Assembly (NCBI GenBank): GCA_012718915.1
Contig: JAAYBI010000061.1
Span: 1 to 33,203 of the forward strand
Direction: 5' to 3'
Source of the DNA: Clostridiaceae bacterium
GTDB taxonomy: Bacteria > Bacillota > Clostridia > Saccharofermentanales > Saccharofermentanaceae
Length of the DNA stretch: 33,203 bases
The position numbers were made by a program, and so were the translations under genes. A model generated the notes under the pieces. The model saw only the letters and a list, made by a program, of their open reading frames with translations, made no database searches and was not told the origin of the DNA. Shown one piece after another: positions 26,111 through 33,177 of the stretch (the first letter of the stretch is position 1; each line of letters opens with the position of its first letter).

Positions 26111-26938
26111 ATGAATTCAAAAGTAGCCGTCGGAATTATTACTTACCAACCCGAGGAACAAGTCCTTCAACGGATAATCGAAGTCGTAGAAAGCGGATAC
26201 AAAGCTTATATTTTTGACAATTCTCCGGATGACCCGATTATTCGTAATTATGTGAAACAGGAAGCGTCCGATGATACCAAGATCACATACGTTACTTGCG
26301 GCAAAAATGTTGGTCTTGGAATCGGACTGTCTGCTCTATGTGCGCAAGCGTACTATGACTCTTTCCCGACAATATTATTCTTTGATCAAGATACGGTATT
26401 CAGTCGCATTACTTTAGATTACATTTCAGATTTTTATACAAACAATGAGAATCTGGCAGAACAGTACAGCTCAATTACATTTAACTCCAAAACCGTTGGT
26501 CACACGGATATCAAAGAACCATTAATTAAAGACGTTCGGTTGGTCATAAATAGTGGTAGTCTTTATCTTCTGTCGAATGTTAAGAAGATAGGCTGGCATG
26601 ACTCGGGGTTCTTCGTTGATTGTGTTGATTATGCATTCTGCCTGGCATCAAGCAACCATCATCTGAAAATTGGTGAACACTCAAAAACCCCCGGATTTGA
26701 TCATAGCACGGAGCAGGGAGATGAGCGATTCAAAGTGTTTGGAGTCGTCATTCCAATGAGGGCATATCGGTTTTCTCGCATATGGGATACTTACACGGCA
26801 TCAATCAAACTAATATTCAGAGCAATTTTTTCGGGAAACTTCAAATATGCAGTTACATTTTTTATGTCAGTAAACAAGTATATGTTTGTGCAATTTTACT
26901 ACCGTTTTGCAAAGTTATTCCGATTAAGAAGTTGCTAA
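26111..26938 (+). CDS. Glycosyltransferase, family 2-like
   Basis: This 275-residue protein has the features of a family 2 (GT-A) glycosyltransferase related to the rhamnosyltransferase (WbbL-like) group. The nucleotide-sugar strand YIFDNSPDDP lies at 33-42, a GKNVGLGIGLSALCAQA helix at 64-80, and the D-x-D type metal site at 92-94 in FFDQDTVF. The later GWHDSGFFVDCVDYAFCL segment fits the acceptor/catalytic base region. The C-terminus has hydrophobic helices near 225-260 that may touch the membrane. I chose ATG 26111 with GGAG 7 bases upstream; the in-frame TTG at 26072 lacks a ribosome binding site. It stands alone, with no polysaccharide operon nearby, so acceptor and sugar are unknown. 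Confidence 0.8.
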   Translation: MNSKVAVGIITYQPEEQVLQRIIEVVESGYKAYIFDNSPDDPIIRNYVKQEASDDTKITYVTCGKNVGLGIGLSALCAQAYYDSFPTILFFDQDTVFSRITLDYISDFYTNNENLAEQYSSITFNSKTVGHTDIKEPLIKDVRLVINSGSLYLLSNVKKIGWHDSGFFVDCVDYAFCLASSNHHLKIGEHSKTPGFDHSTEQGDERFKVFGVVIPMRAYRFSRIWDTYTASIKLIFRAIFSGNFKYAVTFFMSVNKYMFVQFYYRFAKLFRLRSC

Positions 26939-26972
26939 TCTTTTGCATAAATATATATGAATCACACGATTA

Positions 26973-27611
26973 TCAGATGCCGTTTCGAAATAGACCTGTG
27001 ACAATGCCCAGAATATGACATTCTTCAGTACAAAACGGAATGGGTTCATAAGCATCATTCTGCGGAAGAAGATATGGCTCTCCGTCAATTTCCGAAAGGG
27101 TCTTAACCGTTGCTTCTTCGCCGATTAGAGCGACAATAATCTGCCCGAGACGTGCAGTCGGTTGTCTCTTAACTATAACATAATCACCATCCATAATATG
27201 TGCATTAATCATACTGTCACCACGAACCTTAAGTACAAAATGCTCACCGGATGAAAGAAAATCAGATGAGAAGGGGAGCGTACGCTCAATATTTTGCTCA
27301 GCCAATATTGGTATTCCTGCAGTTACTGCACCAAGTAAAGGTAAGCGGGTAATATCATCATTGTCATTTGAGAATTCGGGAACCATAATAGCCCTGCGTT
27401 TGCCGGGTGTGTACTCTATGCGACCGAGATCTTGAAGTCGCTTTAAATGAGCGTGAATAGTAGAAGTCGACTTAATTCCGACACCATTGCAAATCTCCCG
27501 AACTGAAGGGGGGTATGAGTTCGCTTTAAGGTAACTGACGATATAATTATAAACAGATTCAACAGTCTGTTCGACATTACTTCTGGTGAATTTATTCTTT
27601 GCTGTATCCAT
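26973..27611 (-). CDS. lexA: LexA repressor
   Basis: LexA represses SOS genes and cuts itself when RecA filaments form. The 212-residue protein has an N-terminal winged helix-turn-helix (about 14-75, with the recognition region around SVREICNGVGIKSTSTIHAHLKRL). A short linker follows, then the S24 protease domain. The cleavage site is Ala 98-Gly 99 in GAVTAGIP, and the catalytic pair is Ser 133 (GDSM) and Lys 170 (ATVK). CCTCCT on the plus strand (AGGAGG, 27619-27624) gives a strong ribosome binding site. A LexA box joined to its -35 shows autoregulation. It converges on the glycosyltransferase with 34 bases between. Unlike many Bacillota, no yneA gene is next to it. Confidence 0.98.
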   Translation of the reverse strand: MDTAKNKFTRSNVEQTVESVYNYIVSYLKANSYPPSVREICNGVGIKSTSTIHAHLKRLQDLGRIEYTPGKRRAIMVPEFSNDNDDITRLPLLGAVTAGIPILAEQNIERTLPFSSDFLSSGEHFVLKVRGDSMINAHIMDGDYVIVKRQPTARLGQIIVALIGEEATVKTLSEIDGEPYLLPQNDAYEPIPFCTEECHILGIVTGLFRNGI

Positions 27612-27642
27612 TGAGATACCTCCTGAAAATCATCCTATAAAA

Positions 27643-27671
27643 ATACTAGCATTACCCTAGTTTAATGTCAA
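27643..27671 (-). promoter_or_regulatory. Promoter of lexA
   Basis: On the minus strand a perfect TTGACA (27666-27671) and TAGTAT (27643-27648) are 17 bases apart. The first bases of the -35 are shared with the LexA box, so bound LexA would block RNA polymerase. Confidence 0.7.
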
Positions 27672-27682
27672 ACGATTGTTCG
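27669..27682. promoter_or_regulatory. LexA (SOS, Cheo-type) box
   Basis: CAAACGATTGTTCG matches the Bacillota form CGAAC-N4-GTTCG with one mismatch. Overlapping it, AAACGA and TCGTTT (27670-27685) form a perfect inverted repeat with a 4-base spacer, so the operator has two possible centres. It overlaps the lexA -35 by three bases. Confidence 0.75.
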
Positions 27683-27719
27683 TTTCCGAGAATTATCTAT
27701 ATGTCAGTATGGATGAATG

Positions 27720-27728
27720 TGCTATAAT
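27720..27728 (+). promoter_or_regulatory. Extended -10 promoter of the membrane protein gene
   Basis: TGC-TATAAT (27720-27728) is a perfect -10 with the TGn extension, 35 bases before the start codon. No good -35 is present, which is acceptable for extended -10 promoters. The LexA box lies about 40 bases upstream of it, at the edge of the polymerase footprint. Confidence 0.5.
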
Positions 27729-27763
27729 CTCATAAGTAGAAAATAAGTAGAGGAATCCAACAG

Positions 27764-28309
27764 ATGAAGAAGGACCAACATCGACATAACGAATCAGCGC
27801 AAATGATGGGTGGAATCCGTCATTTGGGAATTACCGTTGTTGATTTTATTATGTCAATGGGACGAAGCACTGTGAGATTCATTAAAAATATTCCTCATCA
27901 GATTACTAATGAATATAAGAGGCACCTTAATGAGTTCCGGCGCCGACCGAAGAGAAAGACCCCAAATCGCGTTTATAGTCTCGTCGGATACACAACAAAG
28001 GCCTACGTAGATTCAAAGTATCGTGTAGCCCGAACATTAAGACTCATCCGTACGTCTCTAATATTTGCAATCATAATTATCCTACTTGTCATGATGATTA
28101 AGAGTATTTTGCCGATGCTGGATCCTAAGAATTATCAGCAGATATTCGGAATAAATGATTTCGAGCAATTAACTGAGAGCGATCCTTTTACGAATCATCG
28201 CGACGATGATATTGTGATGTTTTCAACCGGCGAAAGCGTCAGTATTTCCACAAGTGATCCTACTACTGCGGTTGAACAAACAACGACATCCACCGAAGAA
28301 ATCGAATAA
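27764..28309 (+). CDS. Single-pass membrane protein of unknown function
   Basis: I do not recognise this 181-residue protein. The first 95 residues are basic and helix-prone (KRHLNEFRRRPKRKTPNR at 52-69), a single strong transmembrane helix spans about 97-117, and the rest is acidic and Ser/Thr-rich (SVSISTSDPTTAVEQTTTSTEEIE). By the positive-inside rule the N-terminal part should be cytoplasmic and the C-terminal tail external. No catalytic motif or LysM domain is visible. It has an AGAGGA ribosome binding site 9 bases before the ATG and an extended -10 promoter. It diverges from lexA, where many Bacillota carry the SOS division inhibitor yneA, but the domain layout is different. Confidence 0.8.
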   Translation: MKKDQHRHNESAQMMGGIRHLGITVVDFIMSMGRSTVRFIKNIPHQITNEYKRHLNEFRRRPKRKTPNRVYSLVGYTTKAYVDSKYRVARTLRLIRTSLIFAIIIILLVMMIKSILPMLDPKNYQQIFGINDFEQLTESDPFTNHRDDDIVMFSTGESVSISTSDPTTAVEQTTTSTEEIE

Positions 28310-28442
28310 TTCCGGGAGATAGATCTTCAACGTTATCGTAAAACTTGAAAAATGTACGTTCACTTAATTCCGAAATTATCGATTCACTAAGATCATTGGA
28401 CAGAACTTTCAAACTCAACTTAAGATAGGGGAGAGTCGTCAA
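28263..28442 (-). CDS. Possible small ORF or gene remnant downstream of the GNAT gene (59 codons)
   Basis: The minus-strand frame from TTG at 28442 is open for 59 codons to a TAG at 28263. It overlaps the GNAT stop (TTGA) and, at its far end, 47 bases of the membrane protein gene on the other strand. The part outside that overlap has a protein-like composition (for example ESIISELSERTFFKFYDNVED) and codon use like the neighbours. No clear ribosome binding site precedes it; translational coupling to the GNAT gene is possible. It may equally be the decayed end of a former longer gene. I recognise no family. Confidence 0.25.
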   Translation of the reverse strand: MTTLPYLKLSLKVLSNDLSESIISELSERTFFKFYDNVEDLSPGIIRFLRWMSLFVQPQ

Positions 28443-28882
28443 ATCTGCTTGCTCATAAAGATAAAATCATCAACGGTTACCATTCCCTGATTATGGTAAA
28501 AATGTTCTGTTTGATCTCCTCTAATCGTGAGTAAAACAATTTGATGGGCGCCTTTTTCTTTCACCCGACGTTCAAGTTCTTTGTAAATCAACGTCCCAAT
28601 TCCCGATCCTCTCATGCCGTTTCTGACCCAGAATTCCTTAATGTCAAACATATTCCCGGTGTAGAACTCCTCCATACAGCCCAATACTACTCCGCACAGC
28701 AAGTCATCCTGATACGCACATAATCCATAGGAATCTTCTGTGTTAATCATCTGTTGCAATCTTTTTGCTGCGGAATCAATGGTCCATCTGTCATTCCAAG
28801 GCGGGGAATTAAAAGTGTCGACATATGATGCCGCAAACTCAGCCAAGTCGCAAATTTGAAGCTCTTCATATCTGATCTCCAA
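28439..28882 (-). CDS. GNAT family N-acetyltransferase
   Basis: This 147-residue protein is a single GNAT domain that would transfer an acetyl group from acetyl-CoA to an amine. The acetyl-CoA binding motif A is RGSGIGTLIYKELE at about 91-104, preceded by the DIKEFWV strand and followed by HFYHNQGM, the typical motif B. The start is a TTG with AGGAGG 7 bases upstream, which makes it convincing even though no ATG is present. A promoter with TTGCTT and TTTAAT is seen about 30 bases upstream of the start. The substrate cannot be read from the sequence. Confidence 0.9.
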   Translation of the reverse strand: MEIRYEELQICDLAEFAASYVDTFNSPPWNDRWTIDSAAKRLQQMINTEDSYGLCAYQDDLLCGVVLGCMEEFYTGNMFDIKEFWVRNGMRGSGIGTLIYKELERRVKEKGAHQIVLLTIRGDQTEHFYHNQGMVTVDDFIFMSKQI

Positions 28883-28912
28883 GAATAATCCTCCTAAGAA
28901 ATGTGATAATTA

Positions 28913-28941
28913 ATTAAAGCAGAGAACGGTCATCAAAGCAA
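28913..28941 (-). promoter_or_regulatory. Promoter of the GNAT gene
   Basis: On the minus strand TTGCTT (28936-28941) and TTTAAT (28913-28918) are 17 bases apart, placing the transcription start just upstream of the strong AGGAGG. Confidence 0.5.
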
Positions 28942-29041
28942 ATTGTGTGCCATTATATAGATGATTACAATACCTCGATAAATAAGTAGAGGAAGTATAT
29001 ATGAATTTAGTTTCCATCATGTATAATGGAAAACCATAACA

Positions 29042-29073
29042 CAATTAAACAAAATGCAAGTTTTGTTTAATTG
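29042..29073. repeat. 13-bp perfect inverted repeat
   Basis: CAATTAAACAAAA (29042-29054) and its exact inverted copy (29061-29073) flank a 6-base loop. No T run follows on either strand, so it is not a simple terminator. It may be an operator, an RNA hairpin, or an element remnant. Confidence 0.7.
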
Positions 29074-29191
29074 GGAAGAGGACGAATTGAATATTGCTGA
29101 CATACTTGCAGTTCCAGATGCGATTATCAATTGTTCGTTATCCAATTACTTCATTTCTTTTCTTTCTGTGCAAATCATAATACTAATATAA
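29054..29191 (+). CDS. Possible 45-residue small ORF
   Basis: An ATG at 29054 opens 45 codons ending at TAA 29191. The first part is acidic (NWEEDELNIADILAVPDA) and the end is hydrophobic (FISFLSVQIIILI). No ribosome binding site precedes the ATG, but AAGAGG stands 6 bases before an in-frame TTG at 29087, which would give 34 residues. It could be a small membrane peptide, a remnant, or chance. Confidence 0.2.
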   Translation: MQVLFNWEEDELNIADILAVPDAIINCSLSNYFISFLSVQIIILI

Positions 29192-29208
29192 TTGACGTAA
29201 TTCTTAGG

Positions 29209-29252
29209 AAAATGCAACGAGCGCGTAATTTCTTGCGCGCTCATTGCATTTT
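29209..29252 (-). terminator. Terminator after leuA
   Basis: A long hairpin with a 9-bp outer stem (29209-29217 with 29244-29252) and a 7-bp GC-rich inner stem (29219-29225 with 29236-29242), separated by one C/A mismatch, lies 80 bases beyond the leuA stop. Its ends are A-rich and T-rich, so it can stop transcripts in either direction. Confidence 0.8.
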
Positions 29253-29331
29253 AATCTGTCGTTTCTGAAAATGCATATCTTTTTATTATCTTTTTGCCGA
29301 ACGTTTCATCATTTCAGATTCTATAGAATGA

Positions 29332-31008
29332 TTATATATTTATACCACGGTTTTGAATCATCATGTTAATCGAACTAATTACGGCCCTCAACGACGATTT
29401 TGTCACTGAACTAGAAATTCCGGCGCCCAGATGTTTTTGTTTATTAACGTCCTCGATCTCAACATATGTAATTGCAGCTGAATCAGATCCGCTTTTCATG
29501 GCGTGCTCGTTATACATCGTAATGCTGACTTTTTCGCCGGTATGCTTGTAGAATCCGTCACAGAATGCATCCAATAAACCGTTACCTGAACCTTGTATTT
29601 CGATTTTATTGCCATTTTTCAATAAGGTCACATAGACATTGACATGGCTTTCGCTCAGGGACTCCTCCTTATACCCTGCTAATTCATAAGGATATTTGAT
29701 ATTTACAAATTTGTCATCGAACAGATCAAAAATCTGTTTTCCGTTCAGTTCACACTGCATTTGATCGGATACTGACGTACACAGGGCACCAACAGCCTTT
29801 TGGAATGGTTTGGGCAAGTGCAATCCAAACTGGTTTTCCAGTATATAAGATACACCGCCTTTTCCGGATTGACTGTTGATTCTGATAATCGGGTCGTAGC
29901 TGCGACCCACATCCATCGGATCTATCGGTAAATATGGAACCTCCCAATGATCCGGGTGAGCCTGCATTGCTTTCATGCCTTTATTTATCGCATCTTGATG
30001 TGATCCTGAGAACGCGGTAAAGACTAATTTACCGGCCCACGGATGACGAATGTGAACTTCCAGATTCGTAGCTTCTTCATAAGCCTCTATAACACGATTC
30101 ATATCAGAGAAATCCAAACCCGGATCAATTCCGTGCATATACATATTCATAGCAATGGTAACTATATCTGCATTACCTGTTCTTTCGCCGTTACCAAACA
30201 AAGTGCCTTCGACACGATCTGCGCCGGCCATCAAACCCAGCTCCGTAGCCGCCACCGCAGTGCCTCGATCATTGTGCGGATGAATAGAAACGATGATTTG
30301 ATCTCGCCATTTCGTGTTTTTGCAAAAATACTCCACTTGATCCGCAAAAACATTTGGTGTAGACATTTCAACGGTTCCGGGCAAATTGATTATTGCTTTT
30401 TTTGCAGAAGTCGGCTGCCAAACATCCAAGACATGATCGCAAATTTCAACAGCAAAATCGGGTTCGGTGCCAGAAAAGCTCTCTGGTGAATACTCAAAAA
30501 ACCATTCGGTACGGCTGTCATCTTTTTCAACTGCTTCCATAATCATTTTGGCACCGCTGACTGCCAGTTCAATACACTCCGTTTTTCCAAAACGGAATAC
30601 CACTTCACGTTGCAAAGTCGACGTTGAATTATACAGGTGAACTACTGCTTTCGGCGCACCTCTCAAAGCCTCGATAGTCTTTGCAATAATGTGTTCCCTG
30701 GACTGTGTCAAAACTTGAATTGCCACATCGTCCGGTATCATATCGTTATCAATCAGATATCGGCAAAACTCAAATTCCGTATCCGATGCTGCCGGGAAAC
30801 CAATCTCGATGGTCTTGAATCCGATATCAACCAGAAAGTTAAAATAATTCAGCTTTTGTTCCAAATTCATCGGAATTTCTAATGCTTGATTTCCGTCTCG
30901 TAAATCGACGCTACACCAAATCGGGGCTTTTGTGATTTCTTTGGATGGCCAGTCACGTTCCGATAAATGAACTCCCGGCATTTTTGAATATCTGTTTGCA
31001 TTTTTCAT
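29332..31008 (-). CDS. leuA: 2-isopropylmalate synthase
   Basis: LeuA condenses acetyl-CoA with 2-oxoisovalerate, the first committed step of leucine synthesis. The 558-residue protein is of the longer LeuA type with its own C-terminal regulatory domain. The N-terminal TIM barrel carries the metal-binding RDGNQ at 37-41 and the HPHNDRG signature near 240, followed by the GNGERTGNAD segment. The C-terminal LeuA allosteric domain, around 430-555, ends with GAGISSSVTKSSLRAVISSINMM, where leucine feedback would act. I chose the ATG at 31008 because GGAGG (31017-31021) lies 8 bases upstream; an in-frame ATG five codons earlier precedes that site. A leucine T-box controls it. No leuBCD follows in this window. 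Confidence 0.97.
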   Translation of the reverse strand: MKNANRYSKMPGVHLSERDWPSKEITKAPIWCSVDLRDGNQALEIPMNLEQKLNYFNFLVDIGFKTIEIGFPAASDTEFEFCRYLIDNDMIPDDVAIQVLTQSREHIIAKTIEALRGAPKAVVHLYNSTSTLQREVVFRFGKTECIELAVSGAKMIMEAVEKDDSRTEWFFEYSPESFSGTEPDFAVEICDHVLDVWQPTSAKKAIINLPGTVEMSTPNVFADQVEYFCKNTKWRDQIIVSIHPHNDRGTAVAATELGLMAGADRVEGTLFGNGERTGNADIVTIAMNMYMHGIDPGLDFSDMNRVIEAYEEATNLEVHIRHPWAGKLVFTAFSGSHQDAINKGMKAMQAHPDHWEVPYLPIDPMDVGRSYDPIIRINSQSGKGGVSYILENQFGLHLPKPFQKAVGALCTSVSDQMQCELNGKQIFDLFDDKFVNIKYPYELAGYKEESLSESHVNVYVTLLKNGNKIEIQGSGNGLLDAFCDGFYKHTGEKVSITMYNEHAMKSGSDSAAITYVEIEDVNKQKHLGAGISSSVTKSSLRAVISSINMMIQNRGINI

Positions 31009-31061
31009 TATTATTTCCTCCATCTATTTTGAATTCGTATTTTTGATGCTAAGTGATAGGA

Positions 31062-31112
31062 TCATTGGCAAGAAATCACCGAGCCATAATGAATGTGAAA
31101 TATGCTAATCAT
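31062..31112 (-). CDS. Possible 16-residue peptide ORF between T-box and leuA
   Basis: ATG at 31112 opens 16 codons (MISIFHIHYGSVISCQ) to a TGA. AGGAGG lies about 7 bases upstream, a stronger ribosome binding site than most here, right after the T-box terminator. It has no leucine codons, so it is not a classical leucine attenuator peptide. It may be a translated leader, a stub of a former gene, or serve to load ribosomes ahead of leuA. Confidence 0.4.
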   Translation of the reverse strand: MISIFHIHYGSVISCQ

Positions 31113-31127
31113 GTTCTCCTCCTAAAT

Positions 31128-31164
31128 AAAAAAAACCTCTCATCTCTAATACAGAGACGAAAGG
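31128..31164 (-). terminator. Terminator of the leuA T-box
   Basis: A 12-bp stem (31153-31164 with 31136-31147, including G-T pairs) closes a 5-base loop and ends in a run of eight T on the minus strand (A at 31128-31135). Its 5' arm is next to the T-box antiterminator sequence, as expected for a conditional terminator. Confidence 0.93.
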
Positions 31165-31453
31165 TATAAATATACTTCCGCGGTACCACTCTAATTCGCC
31201 AATTTAGGCGCTCTTACAGATACAAGGTTGCCCTGATATCCTGCCACTGTAACGGTTGGCCTCCGACTCCATCTAATAGTGATAATCACGTTCAACGAGC
31301 GCACTCCCAGGTGAGTTCAAAAGATTCTCAGACATTGCCTTGCACCCACCGGCAACTCTCTGTAGTCGAAAATTCTTTCTACTGATCCTTATCATCGTGT
31401 TTGGTAACGAATATTCAATTGTCGAATTTCAGAACGATTCATATGAATCGATT
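31128..31453 (-). promoter_or_regulatory. Leucine T-box riboswitch controlling leuA
   Basis: The minus-strand leader has the T-box core AGAGTGGTACCGCGG (CCGCGGTACCA on plus at 31178-31188) whose TGGT pairs with the uncharged 3' ACCA. Upstream, the stem I signature (CAGAGAG followed by GTGGGTGC) precedes the specifier region TTGAACTCACC, with the specifier codon CTC (Leu) at 31313-31315. The terminator lies directly downstream of the T-box. Uncharged tRNA-Leu (GAG) should favour the antiterminator and switch leuA on. The specifier reading is by comparison with known leucine T-boxes; the 5' limit is set at the predicted transcription start. Confidence 0.95.
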
Positions 31454-31459
31454 TGTCTC

Positions 31460-31489
31460 AAGATATCACAGACTAAATTCTTTCGTCAA
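31460..31489 (-). promoter_or_regulatory. Promoter of the T-box-leuA transcript
   Basis: On the minus strand TTGACG (31484-31489) and TATCTT (31460-31465) are 18 bases apart, right after the murD stop. This gives leuA its own transcript rather than read-through from murD. Confidence 0.5.
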
Positions 31490-31503
31490 GGCTTATTGAA
31501 AAA

Positions 31504-32955
31504 TTACTGAAATTCTTCAGAAAAACGATTGACCAATTCTTTGAATAAATTGCCTCTTTCCTCAAAATGCCTGAAGTGATCATAACTTGTTCCGGTCGGC
31601 GAAAGGACGATGACATCGCCTTCTGCGCTGAGTTGATATGCCTTTCGAATTGCGTCATCATAACTATTTGCATCCAAGATTGTCAACGTATTGGGCCCGC
31701 ATTCAACAATCAGAATCTCGCGAACCATTGCTGCATTGTCTCCGTACAAGACTACACTATGGCATACTTTCTCTATTGCATTCCCCAGACCGGCGTAACC
31801 ACACTTTTTGTCTTCACCGCCCGCGATCAAAACTCCACGTTCGGATCTCGTTGAAAGAGCATTCATGGTATTAATAGTTCGATTAGGACTTGTGTCGATA
31901 GAACTGTTATAGAACCGTCGATTATTAATACATGCCACTAATTCGATTCTATGTTCGACACCCGGAAAGGTCCTAGCGACATGAATAATCGCCTTCTTAT
32001 CGACAAATGAATGTGTTGCACCGATAGCTGCCAACATATTATCTACATTGTGGCGACCCGGAATTAAAATATCGTCAGCACTCATAATTTCTTCGGTACA
32101 TAATGCAGATCGAACATAAATCCGATTGTTTTCAAGAAATACCATTGATTCTGAGGAAGGCATGGACCGTAAGGAAATATTGTTAGTAAGCGAAAAGCAA
32201 GTCAGAGAACCTTTCTGCAGACCGATGAATTTATTAGTTAGTTCATTATCAGCATTGATGACCAATCGATCAAAAATCGTCTGGTTTCTAAAAATATTTT
32301 TCTTGGATTCGATATATTCTCTGTAATCGGCGTGAAAATCCAGATGATTTGGCGAAATATTTGTTATGACAGCAACATTGCATCTTTGCGTTATTGTCAT
32401 AAGCTGAAACGAAGAAAGCTCTAATACAACAAAATCCGTCGGAAGTATTTGATCTATTCGATCAAGAAGCGGCGTGCCAATATTACCGCCGAGATGAACA
32501 GTGTGACCCTGCGCCTCTAAAATTTTCGCAATGAGTGTCGTCGTCGTTGTCTTTCCGTCACTACCGGTAACGGCAATGATTCTAGCGGGGCACAGTGTCA
32601 TAAACACTTCCATTTCAGAAGTAAGTATGGATCCCTTTTGACGCAAGGCCGTTAATTCCGTAGAATCTGCTCTAAATTTGGGGGTCTTAAATACCAGATC
32701 ATATTCACCTTGAGAAAGCTGCTCAAGATAGGATTCACCGGTATGCCATTTTATGAAAATACCTTCAGACTCGAAATCCGACCTCGTCTTAGTTAGAACA
32801 GAATCGTCCGAATCTAATCTGTCAAATGCAGAAATATTGGCACCCAGTGCATATAGAAAGCGAATTATCGGTCGGTTGGAAATGCCGACACCAAGTATAG
32901 CTACAGATTTATTATTGATGAATGATCTGAATTCGGAGAATGTGTTTTCGTTCAT
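31504..32955 (-). CDS. murD: UDP-N-acetylmuramoyl-L-alanine--D-glutamate ligase
   Basis: MurD adds D-glutamate to UDP-MurNAc-L-Ala with ATP in cytoplasmic peptidoglycan synthesis. The 483-residue protein has the Mur ligase layout. A Rossmann-like N-terminal domain (AILGVGISNRP) is followed by the ATP-binding P-loop GSDGKTT at 131-137, in place of the more common G-T-N-G-K-T. The central domain has NISPNHLDFH and the C-terminal domain has the DTSPNRT segment. The Clostridia variant of MurD commonly has such changes. CAGGTGA precedes the ATG. Other mur genes and a dcw cluster are absent, so murD stands alone here. Confidence 0.95.
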   Translation of the reverse strand: MNENTFSEFRSFINNKSVAILGVGISNRPIIRFLYALGANISAFDRLDSDDSVLTKTRSDFESEGIFIKWHTGESYLEQLSQGEYDLVFKTPKFRADSTELTALRQKGSILTSEMEVFMTLCPARIIAVTGSDGKTTTTTLIAKILEAQGHTVHLGGNIGTPLLDRIDQILPTDFVVLELSSFQLMTITQRCNVAVITNISPNHLDFHADYREYIESKKNIFRNQTIFDRLVINADNELTNKFIGLQKGSLTCFSLTNNISLRSMPSSESMVFLENNRIYVRSALCTEEIMSADDILIPGRHNVDNMLAAIGATHSFVDKKAIIHVARTFPGVEHRIELVACINNRRFYNSSIDTSPNRTINTMNALSTRSERGVLIAGGEDKKCGYAGLGNAIEKVCHSVVLYGDNAAMVREILIVECGPNTLTILDANSYDDAIRKAYQLSAEGDVIVLSPTGTSYDHFRHFEERGNLFKELVNRFSEEFQ

Positions 32956-33010
32956 AAAGTCACCTGATTCGTAAAGATTTTCGAGTCATAATAACCGAGG
33001 GATCTTGTCT

Positions 33011-33039
33011 ATTTTGAACTCTTGCAATTTGCTTGTCAA
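33011..33039 (-). promoter_or_regulatory. Putative promoter of murD
   Basis: On the minus strand a perfect TTGACA (33034-33039) and CAAAAT (33011-33016) are 17 bases apart, about 55 bases before the murD start. It interlocks with the divergent tRNA-Leu promoter. Confidence 0.5.
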
Positions 33040-33050
33040 TCTAGTATTAT
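33022..33050 (+). promoter_or_regulatory. Promoter of tRNA-Leu (CAG)
   Basis: TTGCAA (33022-33027) and TATTAT (33045-33050) are 17 bases apart, with a predicted start about 6 bases before the tRNA. The -35 lies in the spacer of the murD promoter. Confidence 0.7.
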
Positions 33051-33062
33051 TACATCTGTTCT

Positions 33063-33149
33063 GCGGGAATGGCGGAATTGGCAGACGCGCTAGCTTCAGG
33101 TGCTAGTGATCGCAAGGTCGTGCAGGTTCAAGTCCTGTTTCCCGCACCA
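33063..33149 (+). tRNA. tRNA-Leu (CAG)
   Basis: This is an 87-base class II tRNA with encoded CCA. The acceptor stem pairs GCGGGAA with TTCCCGC, the discriminator is A, and the anticodon stem pairs CTAGC with GCTAG around loop TTCAGGT, anticodon CAG at 33097-33099 for CUG codons. G37 makes it a substrate for TrmD rather than MiaA. Confidence 0.97.
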
Positions 33150-33177
33150 AAAAGCTCGGCGAAAACCGAGCTTTTTT
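33150..33177 (+). terminator. Rho-independent terminator of tRNA-Leu (CAG)
   Basis: A perfect 10-bp stem (33150-33159 with 33166-33175) starts right after the CCA and ends in T residues. It makes tRNA-Leu(CAG) a single-gene transcript. Confidence 0.93.

Larger units (their letters stand above)
28883..29331. other. Gene-poor stretch between the GNAT gene and leuA
   Basis: No established gene lies here. It holds the GNAT promoter, a 7-bp inverted repeat (29011-29017 with 29026-29032) whose spacer contains a TATAAT, a 13-bp perfect inverted repeat (29042-29073), a possible 45-codon ORF (29054-29191), and a long hairpin terminator (29209-29252). A 12-codon frame at 29001-29039 has a GAGGAAG ribosome binding site. 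The stretch may contain a degraded gene or a small RNA. Confidence 0.6.

Noticed and set aside
30043-30489. 148-codon plus-strand frame inside leuA
   Set aside because: It is antisense to a clear leuA with no family resemblance and no ribosome binding site.
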